A DNA stretch of 64,000 nucleotides, from the NCBI GenBank assembly GCA_039030335.1, contig JBCCEJ010000003.1, positions 62,001 to 126,000 on the forward strand, written 5' to 3'. Numbering within the stretch: the stretch's first letter is position 1; each line of letters starts with the position of its first letter. The translations under genes and the position numbers were made by a program. A model generated the notes under the pieces. That model worked only from the letters and a program-made list of their open reading frames with translations, was not told the DNA's origin and did no database searches. Positions 43,224-52,578 of the stretch are shown here, piece after piece. The stretch is from JBCCEJ01 sp039030335. GTDB lineage: Bacteria > Pseudomonadota > Gammaproteobacteria > HK1.

Positions 43224-44609
43224 TCAGGCGCGGCTCGCCATGCCCAGGACCTTCAGGGCAAGGGCGATGTTGGGGTCGATAATGGCCGCGTCGCGTTCCG
43301 CAACCGCGTTCATCATCATCGGGCTCTCTGCGTCGTAGTAGTTGTCGGCAAATACCTGGTACAGATTTTCGAACTGTGCCATGAACTCTTCATACGGCAG
43401 CTTGGTCTTCGTCACCGGATGTTGCAGATCGAAGTAATCCCAGTTGGGACGGCCGTTCGGCTGAAGCTCCAGCACATTGTCGTACGTGTTGCCCGTGCCA
43501 GGGATCGGCGTCCAAATCGTGAACGAGGGGTAGTCAACTTCGTTCTCGCGAATGAAGCGAATGACTTCCTCGAACTCCTCTTCACCGTAGTTCGGGTGGA
43601 TGATGAAGTTGCAGAACAGGCTGATGCCGACTTCCTTGGCACCTTCCAGGCCCTGGATGATCTGATCGCGCTGCTGACGTTTGTTGTAGGACGCGAGTTC
43701 GTGGTCAAAAATGGTTTCCACGCCGATCAACAGACGGCGGAGCCCGATGCGAGACCAGCGCCGCATCAGGTCCAGATCCTTCAACAGCGAGTCGATGCGG
43801 CAATACGAGAAGAACTGTTTCTGGATGCCGGCCTCTTCGATCGCCTCAGCCATCATGTTCATGCGGCGCGAGTTAACAAACGGCTCGTCGTCCACGATGA
43901 AGATATTCTTCTCGGGAATGTTGCGCATTTCCTCGACGACGCATTCGATGTCGCGCTTGTAATAGCGCCCATCCATGATGCGCCACAGGGCGCAGAACGA
44001 GCAGCGATACGGACAACCAACCGTTGTGCGCATGAGGGCGATAGGCTTCATCCAGTCGATGAAGTACTGATCGCGGTCAGCGGGGATCAGCGTTCGATCG
44101 GGAGGTGGAATCTGATCGATGTCGAACTTGAGCGGATCGGCACCCAGCTCGAACTCTCCATTTACGCGTGACCAGACGCCCGGCAGGTCGCGAACCGGAC
44201 GGTCTTCCGCGAGGCAGTTCAGAATGTCTTTGAAAGGGCCGGTACCTTCGCCCTTCACGACGAAATCCATCTGCGGTTCGAAGAAATCAACCGGCTCCAA
44301 CGTTGCATGGTGACCGCCGACGATGGTCAGGCAGTCCGGGTTGAAGAGCTTCGCGCGGGCGCAGATTTCGAGGCAACGCAGCACGTGCATTGAGTACCCG
44401 GTGACGCCAACGACATCGGGATGGACCCGTTGCAGCGTCGCATCGAGTTCGTTGCCGTGCAGGCGTAGATCGAGCAGCGTGACTTCGTGGCCCAGGTCGC
44501 GACCGACGGCAGCGATGTACTCGAGTGCAATGGGCTCTGCGATGGCACCTTTGTCACCCCAGCCGATGATTTCCTTCTTCGCGTTCGGGTATACGAGCAG
44601 AATGCGCAT
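43224..44609 (-). CDS. B12-binding-type radical SAM enzyme
   Basis: A 461-residue protein from the ATG at 44609 (AGAGGA nine bases upstream). Residues 1-140 form a cobalamin-binding-like Rossmann domain (MRILLVYPNAKKE, VVGVTGYSMHVLRCLEI, CLTIVGGHHATLEP). The radical SAM core has Cys199, Cys203 and Cys206 in the CxxxCxxC motif (TTVGCPYRCSFCALWR) and continues through FIVDDEPFVNSRR and LLIGVET. The class includes methyltransferases and other C-C or ring-forming enzymes. A role in tailoring the peptide, for example methylation, is possible; the nearest alternative is an independent pathway with the Rieske partner. Confidence 0.9.
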   Translation of the reverse strand: MRILLVYPNAKKEIIGWGDKGAIAEPIALEYIAAVGRDLGHEVTLLDLRLHGNELDATLQRVHPDVVGVTGYSMHVLRCLEICARAKLFNPDCLTIVGGHHATLEPVDFFEPQMDFVVKGEGTGPFKDILNCLAEDRPVRDLPGVWSRVNGEFELGADPLKFDIDQIPPPDRTLIPADRDQYFIDWMKPIALMRTTVGCPYRCSFCALWRIMDGRYYKRDIECVVEEMRNIPEKNIFIVDDEPFVNSRRMNMMAEAIEEAGIQKQFFSYCRIDSLLKDLDLMRRWSRIGLRRLLIGVETIFDHELASYNKRQQRDQIIQGLEGAKEVGISLFCNFIIHPNYGEEEFEEVIRFIRENEVDYPSFTIWTPIPGTGNTYDNVLELQPNGRPNWDYFDLQHPVTKTKLPYEEFMAQFENLYQVFADNYYDAESPMMMNAVAERDAAIIDPNIALALKVLGMASRA

Positions 44610-45089
44610 TGGGTGATGTCCTCTGTCCCTGCCGTTTGTGTTTTGAGCGCTGTCTGCTTGATGTGGAGGCAAGGCCTGACAGGGCTAAACTAACTGTAGA
44701 TCAAGCGCCGATTACACGCCCAACATATCGCAATCGCGATGGTGGATGAAAGTGCGCGTGTGCTTACCCTTACACCTCGCATGTTGTGAGGCTGTGACGG
44801 GGTTCGCAAAGGTCCGTTCGAGTAGTGTCGAACCGCAGCATAAACTGCCCGGATCGCGATACAGCGTGACTAAACTCACGTATTCGGCAAGAACTTGCCT
44901 TGCTGCCGCGATATTGCATTCCGAATCAACCGCATCCTCCGGTCACTTTTACGACGAGAGTTGTGCATCGATACGTCGAAATGAGACGTTCGTCACTGCC
45001 TCGTGTGGGCATCGTCTGAACGTAGGACGCCGACTGTCCGCCTGCTTGTCGATGCTGGTGCGTTCAGTCGTATCGCGCACCAAGGCAGA
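44610..45089. other. Intergenic region upstream of the radical SAM gene
   Basis: About 480 bases that should contain the promoter of the radical SAM-Rieske pair. I saw no clear promoter. A 14-base sequence at 44983-44996, GAGACGTTCGTCAC, matches the palindrome at 40803 in 12 positions. No gene is convincing here. Confidence 0.35.
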
Positions 45090-45806
45090 TCACAAGACGT
45101 TGCCCGACTGGGCAAAGGCCTCTGCCAAAACTCTCAACTCTGTGCCGAGGCGGGGTTTGTCGATCAACGCGTCTTCCTGACCCAGCCGTGCGAGAGCCTC
45201 GAAAACGCTGAGTTTCTCTTGTTCCATTTTGCGTTCGAGATTTTGTTTGAACGCGACCTGCGCTCTGTGCAGTGCCATCAGAGAGAATTTGATTCGCGCT
45301 GATGCGGCCACGGCTGCGCAGAGCGTCAGAAAGTTCGACATTTCAGCGAACGACAACGTTTGTATCTGACATGCGCGGGGTGAGCCAGACAGCACTTCGA
45401 CAATTTCGAAAGGTGTGCACTCGATATCGATATCGATGACACCACCGTGTGCATCGAAGACGGGCATCAGCGGATATAGACGACACAGGGTGGGGCGCGT
45501 GGTCTGCTCACACGGACAGCCTTCAGCCGCAACGGACAAGGTTTCGAAGACGTAGGAAAAGCCCTCGGACTCGACGGTCTGCAGTTCGAGCGTGATGTCG
45601 TCGTATTGCTGCAGGTAGCCGCGGGCTTCCAGGTACTGATACTCGCCGGCCAGCATCGGGATCTTCTGCTGGCCCCGGTCGGGTGAATAGTTTCGGTATC
45701 GGCTGAAATGGCAACAGTGCGCATCTCCGCAGAACTCCCAGCAACCCGGAACATATCTCAGGTCTGTGGCGTAGATTGCATCAAAGCAGTCGAATTCGTC
45801 AGCCAC
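45090..45806 (-). CDS. YkgJ-like cysteine-cluster protein
   Basis: A 238-residue protein with a metal-binding Cys pattern: C22-x3-C26-x4-C31-C32 in GCWEFCGDAHCCHFSRY, then GCPCEQ and RPTLCRLYPLMPVF further on. This spacing is like that of YkgJ-type proteins thought to bind zinc or an iron-sulphur cluster. A longer helical C-terminal part (KQNLERKMEQEKLSVFEALARL) follows. Function unknown. It lies 72 bases downstream of the STAND gene on the same strand and may be co-transcribed with it. Confidence 0.65.
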   Translation of the reverse strand: MADEFDCFDAIYATDLRYVPGCWEFCGDAHCCHFSRYRNYSPDRGQQKIPMLAGEYQYLEARGYLQQYDDITLELQTVESEGFSYVFETLSVAAEGCPCEQTTRPTLCRLYPLMPVFDAHGGVIDIDIECTPFEIVEVLSGSPRACQIQTLSFAEMSNFLTLCAAVAASARIKFSLMALHRAQVAFKQNLERKMEQEKLSVFEALARLGQEDALIDKPRLGTELRVLAEAFAQSGNVL

Positions 45807-45878
45807 CTTTTCTCTGTTCCTTCATCGGTCCGGATGCGGCAAAGGGCACTCGCAATCGGGTCTGGCGCGTGTCCGGCC

Positions 45879-48800
45879 TCAGCGCTGCCCGGCCAGAATA
45901 CTGGAAGCGATGGTTTGCACGCCGTCGGCGTACAGCGGCCACAGACGCATCGCCTGTGAGTCCCAGGTGATCGCGTAGGTACCGTCGTTGGAAAATCGGG
46001 CGCGATGTTCTCCGCTCGTACCCGTGAAACGCGCCAGGCGCCGCTGCCTGCGGAGATCGAAGAGCGCCAGTTCACCCTGATGGGTTCTGGCGATCAGCGT
46101 ACCGCGGTCCGCTGACGTATCTATGACGGTCGAGACCGGCTTCCACATCGGTGCGCTGTCGTGCAGCCGCGAACCATCGCGGTACGGTACGAGCCGGCCG
46201 TCACCACCGGCCAGCGTCACGGCGCTCTTGAATGGCTTCAGCGGCAGTCGCGTGGTGCTGCGGTCCCCGGACGTGGCGTCCCCGCTGAGCGCAATGCTGC
46301 GCAGATCGCCATCCGCGCTTTCGGTCAGAACCGCCGAGTTGTCCAGCGTGAAGCCGATGATCTTGGCGTCGGTCTTCCGTTTGAGCAGCGTTGCGCCGCT
46401 GTCCGCTTCGTAGACGATGAGCGCCTGTGCGTCCCGGCCGAGTAACAGCCGCTGACCGTCCGACGAGAACGCGAGACGCGTAGGCAACTCGGTGAGTGCA
46501 CAGTTTGTCGCACCGAACAGCGACTGACGCTGTGGCTTGCACACGGCGCCACGTTCGTCTTCGTAGAGTTCCAGCAGTGCGTCGCGCACCGAGTGCAGAG
46601 CACGCCGCTCGGCGCGGCCGTCGTCAAAGGTCCAGATTTGCATCTGGTCGTCGGCGTCGAACAAGCCGAGGTAGGTACCGTCCGGACTCGCCACGAAACT
46701 GCGGATTCGGGTACGGCCGAGCGGTAGGGTGCCGAGCTGTCGTCGGGTCTCAGAGTCGTAAACTTCGGTTTCGCCAGACCCCTCGTGTACCAGCGCTACC
46801 ATTTGCTCGCCATCCGGCGTGACGGCGGCGACGCGCCCCGGGAGCGTCTGGATGGCGCCGGTCTGGAGGGCCCGTCCGTCCCCCGGTTCCCACCGAATCG
46901 CCTGCGCGCCCGAAGCGGTAACGATCCGTCCGTTGCGTCGATAAGCCTGGGTCAACGTCTCCCAATGCTGGGCCGTAACGGCTCTGGCCCTGGCATCCAG
47001 AGGCAGCGCGTGAAGCCGGTGTCGCCGGTCTGTTGCCAGCAGATGATGACCGTCGCCGTGCCAGTCGAGTCGGTCGGCCGGTGCGGTTAGCCGCCAGCGC
47101 GCCGCGCCGCCGATCGGGGTTAGCGCGTCCCGCGTCACCACCTGACCATCGGCGGTTGCGATCGCCAGTTGACTACCGCCGGGACGCCATGCGAGGGCTG
47201 TGACCGTCGTATCGAGCTGATGCGATGTCAGCGGTTGGTTGTTGATGTCCACAACCGTGACCTGCTGACCCAGGGCCATCGCGATGTGACCGCTTTCGCC
47301 GTCCATCGCGACCAGCGTGTTCTTGCCGGGCACGGTCAACGTGCGCACGCGGTTCAGGTCTTCCATCGCCCAGAGGCTTGCGGTTTGCGCTCCGCGCGCC
47401 AGCAGAAAACGGCCGGCACCGACGTAGTGAACCTGTTCGATGTCGTGATTCGATGCGACCGACGTCAGTTCCTCGCCCGTGTCCAGACTCCGGTGCTCCA
47501 GCACGCGCCCGAACGAGAGCGTGACGAAGCGCCGGCGGATCGGATCGACCCTCACAGGCTGGAGTTCATAGTCGAGATCGAGGCGAAAGACGGGCGCTCC
47601 GCGCCGGATGTCGACCGCCGTGATGGTGTCCGCCAGATTGCGTACCAGGAGCATGTCGCCGGCCATCGTAACGGCGTCTGGAAGGCCGGCGTCGGCAGTC
47701 AGTTCGGCGACGGGCCGCAACTGCGCATCGAAGATGATCACCTGCCCGTCCATTTCGAGCACGAGTCGATCATTGCGCGCGGCCGTCAGGGCGAGGTGTT
47801 CGGCGGCGGCGTCTGCCCGGGCCGGGTGTCGCACCGCGATCCGGCGCCCATCGGGCCTCCACACCGTCACAACCCCGGTGCGTGTCAGCGTCGCCAGATT
47901 GCGGTCGAGCGCCGCCATGTCGACCACGGCGTCCCGGTGTAGCAAAGTGGCTGCCGTGCCGCCGTGCTCGAGGTTCACGATCCGCACGGCATGATGATGG
48001 CCGCCGAGCGCGAGGTGCTGTCCACCGAGCGGTATCACGACCGGGTGCGTGCTGGCCGACGGCAACGATGCGAGGCTCAATCCCGTATCGCTATCCCATA
48101 GGTAGCGCTCACCCCCCTCCGAGCGGGTGAGCAGCCGGTGCCGGTCGATAAAAGTCGCCGACGCAAGGACGCCGCGCTGGCGACCGGGCTGAACCCACCT
48201 CTCGCCGGGTTGCTGCAAATTGGATGCATGCATGACCCGCAGGGGCTGCTCGGCGAGTTCCGACCCGACGATCTGGGTCAGAACGGCGTGCCCGCCCGGT
48301 CCACTGGTCAGCCACTGGCGGCCATCCCGTGACAAGGTCAGATGAGTGTGTCCGGGTCGAGGCGACAGGCGCAACGGGCGCTGTTGCAGCAGGCTGCTGT
48401 GTACTTCGAGGGTTTTTGTGCCCAAAACGGCCCTGGTCGTGCCCCCAGGGCTGACGGCCGCGCTGCGTACGACGCCGGGGCGACTGGCGAATTCCGCGAC
48501 CGCGGTGCGGCGATGACTGTCCCAGACGCTGACGCGGCCGCCTCCCGAGACGATGGCGTAGGCGCCGCCATGGGCCAGCACGCTGGCTTCTGCGTCGGTC
48601 ATGTCCAACAGATCGCCGACTTCGGGCTCGAGTACCTGCGCCGGGTTTCCGTTCACGAGCAGGCGTGCGAGGTCCGCATGGGCGCCTCGGGTGTCGCCGT
48701 CGAAGACGATGTCGGCGCTGCGCAGCCGCCACGCGCGCGGTTGCGCCCAGACCGCTGCGTGCAGCGCTGCCAGGGCTTCATCCTGCCGGACACCGTTGGC

Positions 48801-51197
48801 CGCTGAACGATTGGCGGCTTCGATGCCGAGATGGATCCCGTTTAGAGAATCGCCGGCGTCGGTCTGTTTCTGACTGAGCCTTGCGAAGGAGCTGACGCGG
48901 CTGGCGACGGCCTGCTGTGAACGTTCCAGGGCGAGTCGATCCAATTCGAGCTGTGCTTCGCGCCCCTCGATGACCAGCAGGCTCGCGCCCAGCACCACGA
49001 GTACCAGAGCCGCGGCACCCAGCCAGCCCCGGCGCCGCTGACGGCGGGCCGAGTTGGCCGCCAGATCGGCTGCCTGTCGCTCGCGTTCAACCTGCGCCAG
49101 AGACGCGCCAATGAATGCCGCTTCCAGATCGTTGAGTTCGCCGGCGATGGCGGCGACCTCTGCGCCGCGCGACAGCAAGGGCCCGTCGGGCAACAGCAAG
49201 CCTGGCGGGCGGCCTTCCACGTCCCAGGACCGCGCGGTCGTCGCCAGCCGCGCGCGGGCGCGCAGGTAATCGACGTTTTCCCGGACCCAGGCGCGGGCAC
49301 GCTCCCAATTTCTGAGCAACGCTTCGTGCGCAACCCGTACCGTGGGCTCGCCGGAGACGGCTAGCGGACCGGCACGTGTTGCGACGATGTCCTCGCCCGC
49401 GTCTCGCGCTCCTGCGCCGATTGCGTCGCCGTCGTTCGTCCGAGCCGCCGCAAACAAGGCCGGGTCACCGCCCTCTACAACCAGCAAACGCGCATCCAGA
49501 AACCGTTGTGTCAGTTCCGCGCGTTCTGATGTCGCAGTAGCCGCTGACCAACGGCAGCGACGCGCCGCAACGCTTTCGGTCTCATCACTCTGGATGGTCA
49601 CGAGCGCGCGGAGCAGGTTCGGCAGTTCGGCCTGACAGCCGGGCTTCAAACGGTTGAAGATCGCATCGGCCTGGCGCGTTATCGCGCCCTCCATGCCGCC
49701 GAGCTCGGCGTACGCGGAATAGGTAAGCAGATTGCCTTCGCGCTTCTCGAAAAGCTGCTCTAGCGTAAAGGACAGAAGCGGCAGGATCGCGGGTTCGCCA
49801 ACGGCCGACTGGCGTAGTACCTCATCCAGACTGATGCCATTGTCGTCCTGCTCGAAGCGCAGGCCCGCCGCTTTCGCCGGTAGTTCGATCATCTGACCGA
49901 TCTCTTCGCCCGATGCGGGGCCAAGATGCAGCTGGCCGTTTCCGCGCATCAGTTCGACGAGCTCCGGCAGGGTTTCGCACTGCGCGTAGAAGTCGCTGCG
50001 CATCGTGCCCAATACCCAGGTGTGTTCGCTGCGCACCAGCGAGGCCAGCAGGGACACGTTGGCTTTGCGCGTGTCGTCGGTCAGTGGCAACGAGAACAGT
50101 TCTTCGAACTGGTCGATGACGATGACCAGCCGTACGTGCAGATCGTCGCGGTATCCCACCCGCTGCTTGATGCTCGTCAGGGTCGAGAAGATCAGCGTCT
50201 CCAGCGCGTGCGGATTAGCGGTGACGCGCAGCGCCAGCGCGTCGATTTCAGCGGTGTCGGCGGCGAGTTCCGTGAGGCAGCTCGCAGACAGCAAGGCCCG
50301 CAGCAGGCCAGCCGTGAGGTCACCCTGCTCGTCGGATGGTTTGAACACACACCAGCGGCACTCGGCGACCTGCGGTACGACGCCAGGCGTCAACAACATG
50401 GGCAGCAGGCCTGCTTTGACCAGCGAGGATTTGCCGCTACCGCTGGTGCCGAGCAGCATCATGAAGGGCACGTGCGCTTCCACCTGCGCCTGGAACTGAT
50501 AGAACGCTTCGGTGCGGGCGCGATTGCGTCCGAAGAAGATGTCCGCGTGTTCGAGATCGAACGACTGGAGGCCGCGAAACGGCGAGCCGCGATGCCACAC
50601 GACTGGCTGCTCGCCTGCGTCGTCTACCGCGTTGCTTACGTGTTTGCGCAACAGTCCGGAAAGGTGCGTGTAGACCAGCTCCTCGAGATCGTCGAGCCCG
50701 TGAAACGGCCAGTACGCATTCTTGAACGTCAGATTGTCGTCCTGGTTGTGGAAGTGCTCGATAAAGAACTCGTCGACTTTCCGTTTTTGCTCCTGTGCGA
50801 TGGTCAGAGCGCGCTCATCGTCCAGTGAGACCTGTACCGGTGCCTGCTTCCGATAGAACATGATCTCGGGCTTGCCAGTACGCGCAAACGCCTGCGCCGC
50901 GATCTGATACTCCCACTCGGTGCCGGTTACGCCACTGGAGCCGTCGGCGTGCCGGAACTTGTCCTCCGGCAACGGCGAGCCCACGCGCGACCAGAGCATG
51001 CACAGCACGATGTCGCAGTCGGCCGGGCTCACCAGGCCCTCCTGAAAATGCTCCGTGGCGAGCAGCGGTTCGTGCTCCCACAGCACCGGGCTGACAGGGA
51101 AGTGATGCTTGAACTCGCTCGCCAGCCGGCTGATGACCTGGAGCACGATCTTGCGCTCCGGGGCCAGGTCCGATGGCGATGAGATAAATATGCGCAT
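45879..51197 (-). CDS. DUF4062-STAND NTPase-WD40 giant protein
   Basis: A 1,772-residue protein from the ATG at 51197 (MRIFISSPSDLAPERK). Residues 1-105 match a DUF4062/TIR-like effector-type domain (FISSPSDL, CDIVLCMLWSRVG). Residues about 215-650 form a STAND NTPase: SPFRGLQSFDLEHADIFFGR, Walker A GTSGSGKSS near 248, Walker B LVIVIDQFEELF near 355. A single membrane helix lies near 719-742 (GWLGAAALVLVVLGASLLVI). The rest is WD40-like propeller repeats. STAND proteins switch on upon ligand sensing; many are defence or stress sensors. Here the trigger is unknown. It is divergent from the PilN-like gene. Confidence 0.88.
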   Translation of the reverse strand: MRIFISSPSDLAPERKIVLQVISRLASEFKHHFPVSPVLWEHEPLLATEHFQEGLVSPADCDIVLCMLWSRVGSPLPEDKFRHADGSSGVTGTEWEYQIAAQAFARTGKPEIMFYRKQAPVQVSLDDERALTIAQEQKRKVDEFFIEHFHNQDDNLTFKNAYWPFHGLDDLEELVYTHLSGLLRKHVSNAVDDAGEQPVVWHRGSPFRGLQSFDLEHADIFFGRNRARTEAFYQFQAQVEAHVPFMMLLGTSGSGKSSLVKAGLLPMLLTPGVVPQVAECRWCVFKPSDEQGDLTAGLLRALLSASCLTELAADTAEIDALALRVTANPHALETLIFSTLTSIKQRVGYRDDLHVRLVIVIDQFEELFSLPLTDDTRKANVSLLASLVRSEHTWVLGTMRSDFYAQCETLPELVELMRGNGQLHLGPASGEEIGQMIELPAKAAGLRFEQDDNGISLDEVLRQSAVGEPAILPLLSFTLEQLFEKREGNLLTYSAYAELGGMEGAITRQADAIFNRLKPGCQAELPNLLRALVTIQSDETESVAARRCRWSAATATSERAELTQRFLDARLLVVEGGDPALFAAARTNDGDAIGAGARDAGEDIVATRAGPLAVSGEPTVRVAHEALLRNWERARAWVRENVDYLRARARLATTARSWDVEGRPPGLLLPDGPLLSRGAEVAAIAGELNDLEAAFIGASLAQVERERQAADLAANSARRQRRRGWLGAAALVLVVLGASLLVIEGREAQLELDRLALERSQQAVASRVSSFARLSQKQTDAGDSLNGIHLGIEAANRSAANGVRQDEALAALHAAVWAQPRAWRLRSADIVFDGDTRGAHADLARLLVNGNPAQVLEPEVGDLLDMTDAEASVLAHGGAYAIVSGGGRVSVWDSHRRTAVAEFASRPGVVRSAAVSPGGTTRAVLGTKTLEVHSSLLQQRPLRLSPRPGHTHLTLSRDGRQWLTSGPGGHAVLTQIVGSELAEQPLRVMHASNLQQPGERWVQPGRQRGVLASATFIDRHRLLTRSEGGERYLWDSDTGLSLASLPSASTHPVVIPLGGQHLALGGHHHAVRIVNLEHGGTAATLLHRDAVVDMAALDRNLATLTRTGVVTVWRPDGRRIAVRHPARADAAAEHLALTAARNDRLVLEMDGQVIIFDAQLRPVAELTADAGLPDAVTMAGDMLLVRNLADTITAVDIRRGAPVFRLDLDYELQPVRVDPIRRRFVTLSFGRVLEHRSLDTGEELTSVASNHDIEQVHYVGAGRFLLARGAQTASLWAMEDLNRVRTLTVPGKNTLVAMDGESGHIAMALGQQVTVVDINNQPLTSHQLDTTVTALAWRPGGSQLAIATADGQVVTRDALTPIGGAARWRLTAPADRLDWHGDGHHLLATDRRHRLHALPLDARARAVTAQHWETLTQAYRRNGRIVTASGAQAIRWEPGDGRALQTGAIQTLPGRVAAVTPDGEQMVALVHEGSGETEVYDSETRRQLGTLPLGRTRIRSFVASPDGTYLGLFDADDQMQIWTFDDGRAERRALHSVRDALLELYEDERGAVCKPQRQSLFGATNCALTELPTRLAFSSDGQRLLLGRDAQALIVYEADSGATLLKRKTDAKIIGFTLDNSAVLTESADGDLRSIALSGDATSGDRSTTRLPLKPFKSAVTLAGGDGRLVPYRDGSRLHDSAPMWKPVSTVIDTSADRGTLIARTHQGELALFDLRRQRRLARFTGTSGEHRARFSNDGTYAITWDSQAMRLWPLYADGVQTIASSILAGQR

Positions 51198-51386
51198 GGC
51201 CCCGGCATTGTACGCGTGCGGGTGGTGGCGCAAGAAACAAACCCGTCACGTTTCAGGCCTGCGTATGCAGCGACCTCAAAGCCGCTAAACTGGCGCACCT
51301 GTGATGCACGTTCGAATCGCGCTGGGCACGTACCCAGCCCCGACTTGGTCGGTCTCGAGCGCAATCGGCAAGGTGAACACCGCCGC

Positions 51387-51965
51387 ATGATCGGGATGCC
51401 ACGGTTTCTGTTTCCGGCCGTCAAGATCGTCGGCTGGCTCGCGCTGTCGGTGCTTGCACCGGTAGCCGTCGCGGCCGTCATCGGCGCGGCTATCGAATCC
51501 GGACAGGAGCCGTGGTCGGAGCGCCACGAGATATTGCAGCATGAGTTCCGCCGGGTCGACGAAACCTTGCGCGAAGACGCCGCGCTCAGGCGTCAGAGCC
51601 GGCGATTGCTCGACGCCGTAGAGCTCAGGCGCGCGCAGCGCGCCCGCGCGCTCGCGTCGCGAAGTCTGCTCGTTGCGCTGGCCGAATTTCCCGAAGCGGT
51701 GGCCGTGACGCGGGTCGATTGGCGCGCCGAGGCCACGACCCTGGAGGGCATCGCGACAACCGGTCTGGCGCTGGACGTACTGTTGGCCCGGCTACACCAG
51801 GATTTCGACGGCACCGTGAGGCTGGAGAGCGTGACTTCCGTGTCCGCGGCCGGGCGCGCCCAGGGCGGGGTGCCGGCAGAGGCGATCGTCGACGAGCACC
51901 CCCGCTGGTTTCGCCTTACTTGGCTGCCGTCACGCGCCGTGAAGTCAGACGCAGGTGAGGGATGA
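51387..51965 (+). CDS. PilN-like pilus assembly protein
   Basis: A 192-residue protein from the ATG at 51387, with AAGGTG upstream; the frame is open further upstream but reads as non-coding. A short N-terminus leads into one membrane helix (IVGWLALSVLAPVAVAAVIGAAI), a periplasmic helical stretch rich in Arg/Glu/Ala, and a ferredoxin-like region (VTRVDWRAEATTLEG, DGTVRLESVTS). This matches PilN/GspL-type layout at low similarity. The call rests chiefly on order with the PilO- and PilP-like genes that follow. Confidence 0.5.
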   Translation: MIGMPRFLFPAVKIVGWLALSVLAPVAVAAVIGAAIESGQEPWSERHEILQHEFRRVDETLREDAALRRQSRRLLDAVELRRAQRARALASRSLLVALAEFPEAVAVTRVDWRAEATTLEGIATTGLALDVLLARLHQDFDGTVRLESVTSVSAAGRAQGGVPAEAIVDEHPRWFRLTWLPSRAVKSDAGEG

Positions 51966-52578
51966 GAGGCGCGCTACCCTCTCGTCACCGGGAAGCCGTG
52001 GCGCCGGGGATTTCGGGTTGAGTGCCGTGCGTCGCTACGCCTGGTGGCTGATGCTCTTCGTCGGGTTCCTGTCGGGTACCGCGGTCGGCTACGCCGGGCT
52101 TATCGAGCCGGAGCTGCGGGACCTGGGAGGACTTGAACGGCGCGAGCGGTCGATGCTCCAGGACCTCACCAAGCGGTATGCACGCGCGGTCCAATTGCCC
52201 GTCAGACAACGTCATTACGAAGACGCACACGCGGCCTTGCAGTCTCTCCTGCCATTTGTCGACGGCATTGACGCAACGGCTGCCGGAGTGCACGCAAGGG
52301 AGGCATGGCAGGCCGCAGATGGGCCGGCTTTGAAGCGTCTGGAGCTGACGTCGACCGCGGATCACGATGTTTACGTCAGCTACCGGTTTCTGGTCGAGTT
52401 CAGCGCGAGCTATCGAGACACCGTGGCTGCGTTCGAACGCCTGGCGTCAGCCGGTCCGGTACTGGTGCCCGCGCGAATTACGATCGAGCCCGGTACGGGC
52501 GGCGTCGACGTGGTAGCGGAATTCGAGTACCTCACGTTACCGTCTGAGCGCGGCTCGACCGGGGGCAAGCGCAGATGA
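51955..52578 (+). CDS. PilO-like pilus assembly protein
   Basis: A 207-residue protein. The GTG at 51955 overlaps the preceding stop; a TTG at 52018 is an alternative that would remove 21 N-terminal residues. It has one membrane helix (YAWWLMLFVGFLSGTAVGYAG), a helical segment with LRDLGGLERRERSMLQDL, and a C-terminal alpha/beta domain (VYVSYRFLVEFSASYRDTVAAFERL, VDVVAEFEYLTL) typical of PilO/GspM proteins. The stop overlaps the PilP-like start by four bases. Confidence 0.55.
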   Translation: MRDERRATLSSPGSRGAGDFGLSAVRRYAWWLMLFVGFLSGTAVGYAGLIEPELRDLGGLERRERSMLQDLTKRYARAVQLPVRQRHYEDAHAALQSLLPFVDGIDATAAGVHAREAWQAADGPALKRLELTSTADHDVYVSYRFLVEFSASYRDTVAAFERLASAGPVLVPARITIEPGTGGVDVVAEFEYLTLPSERGSTGGKRR

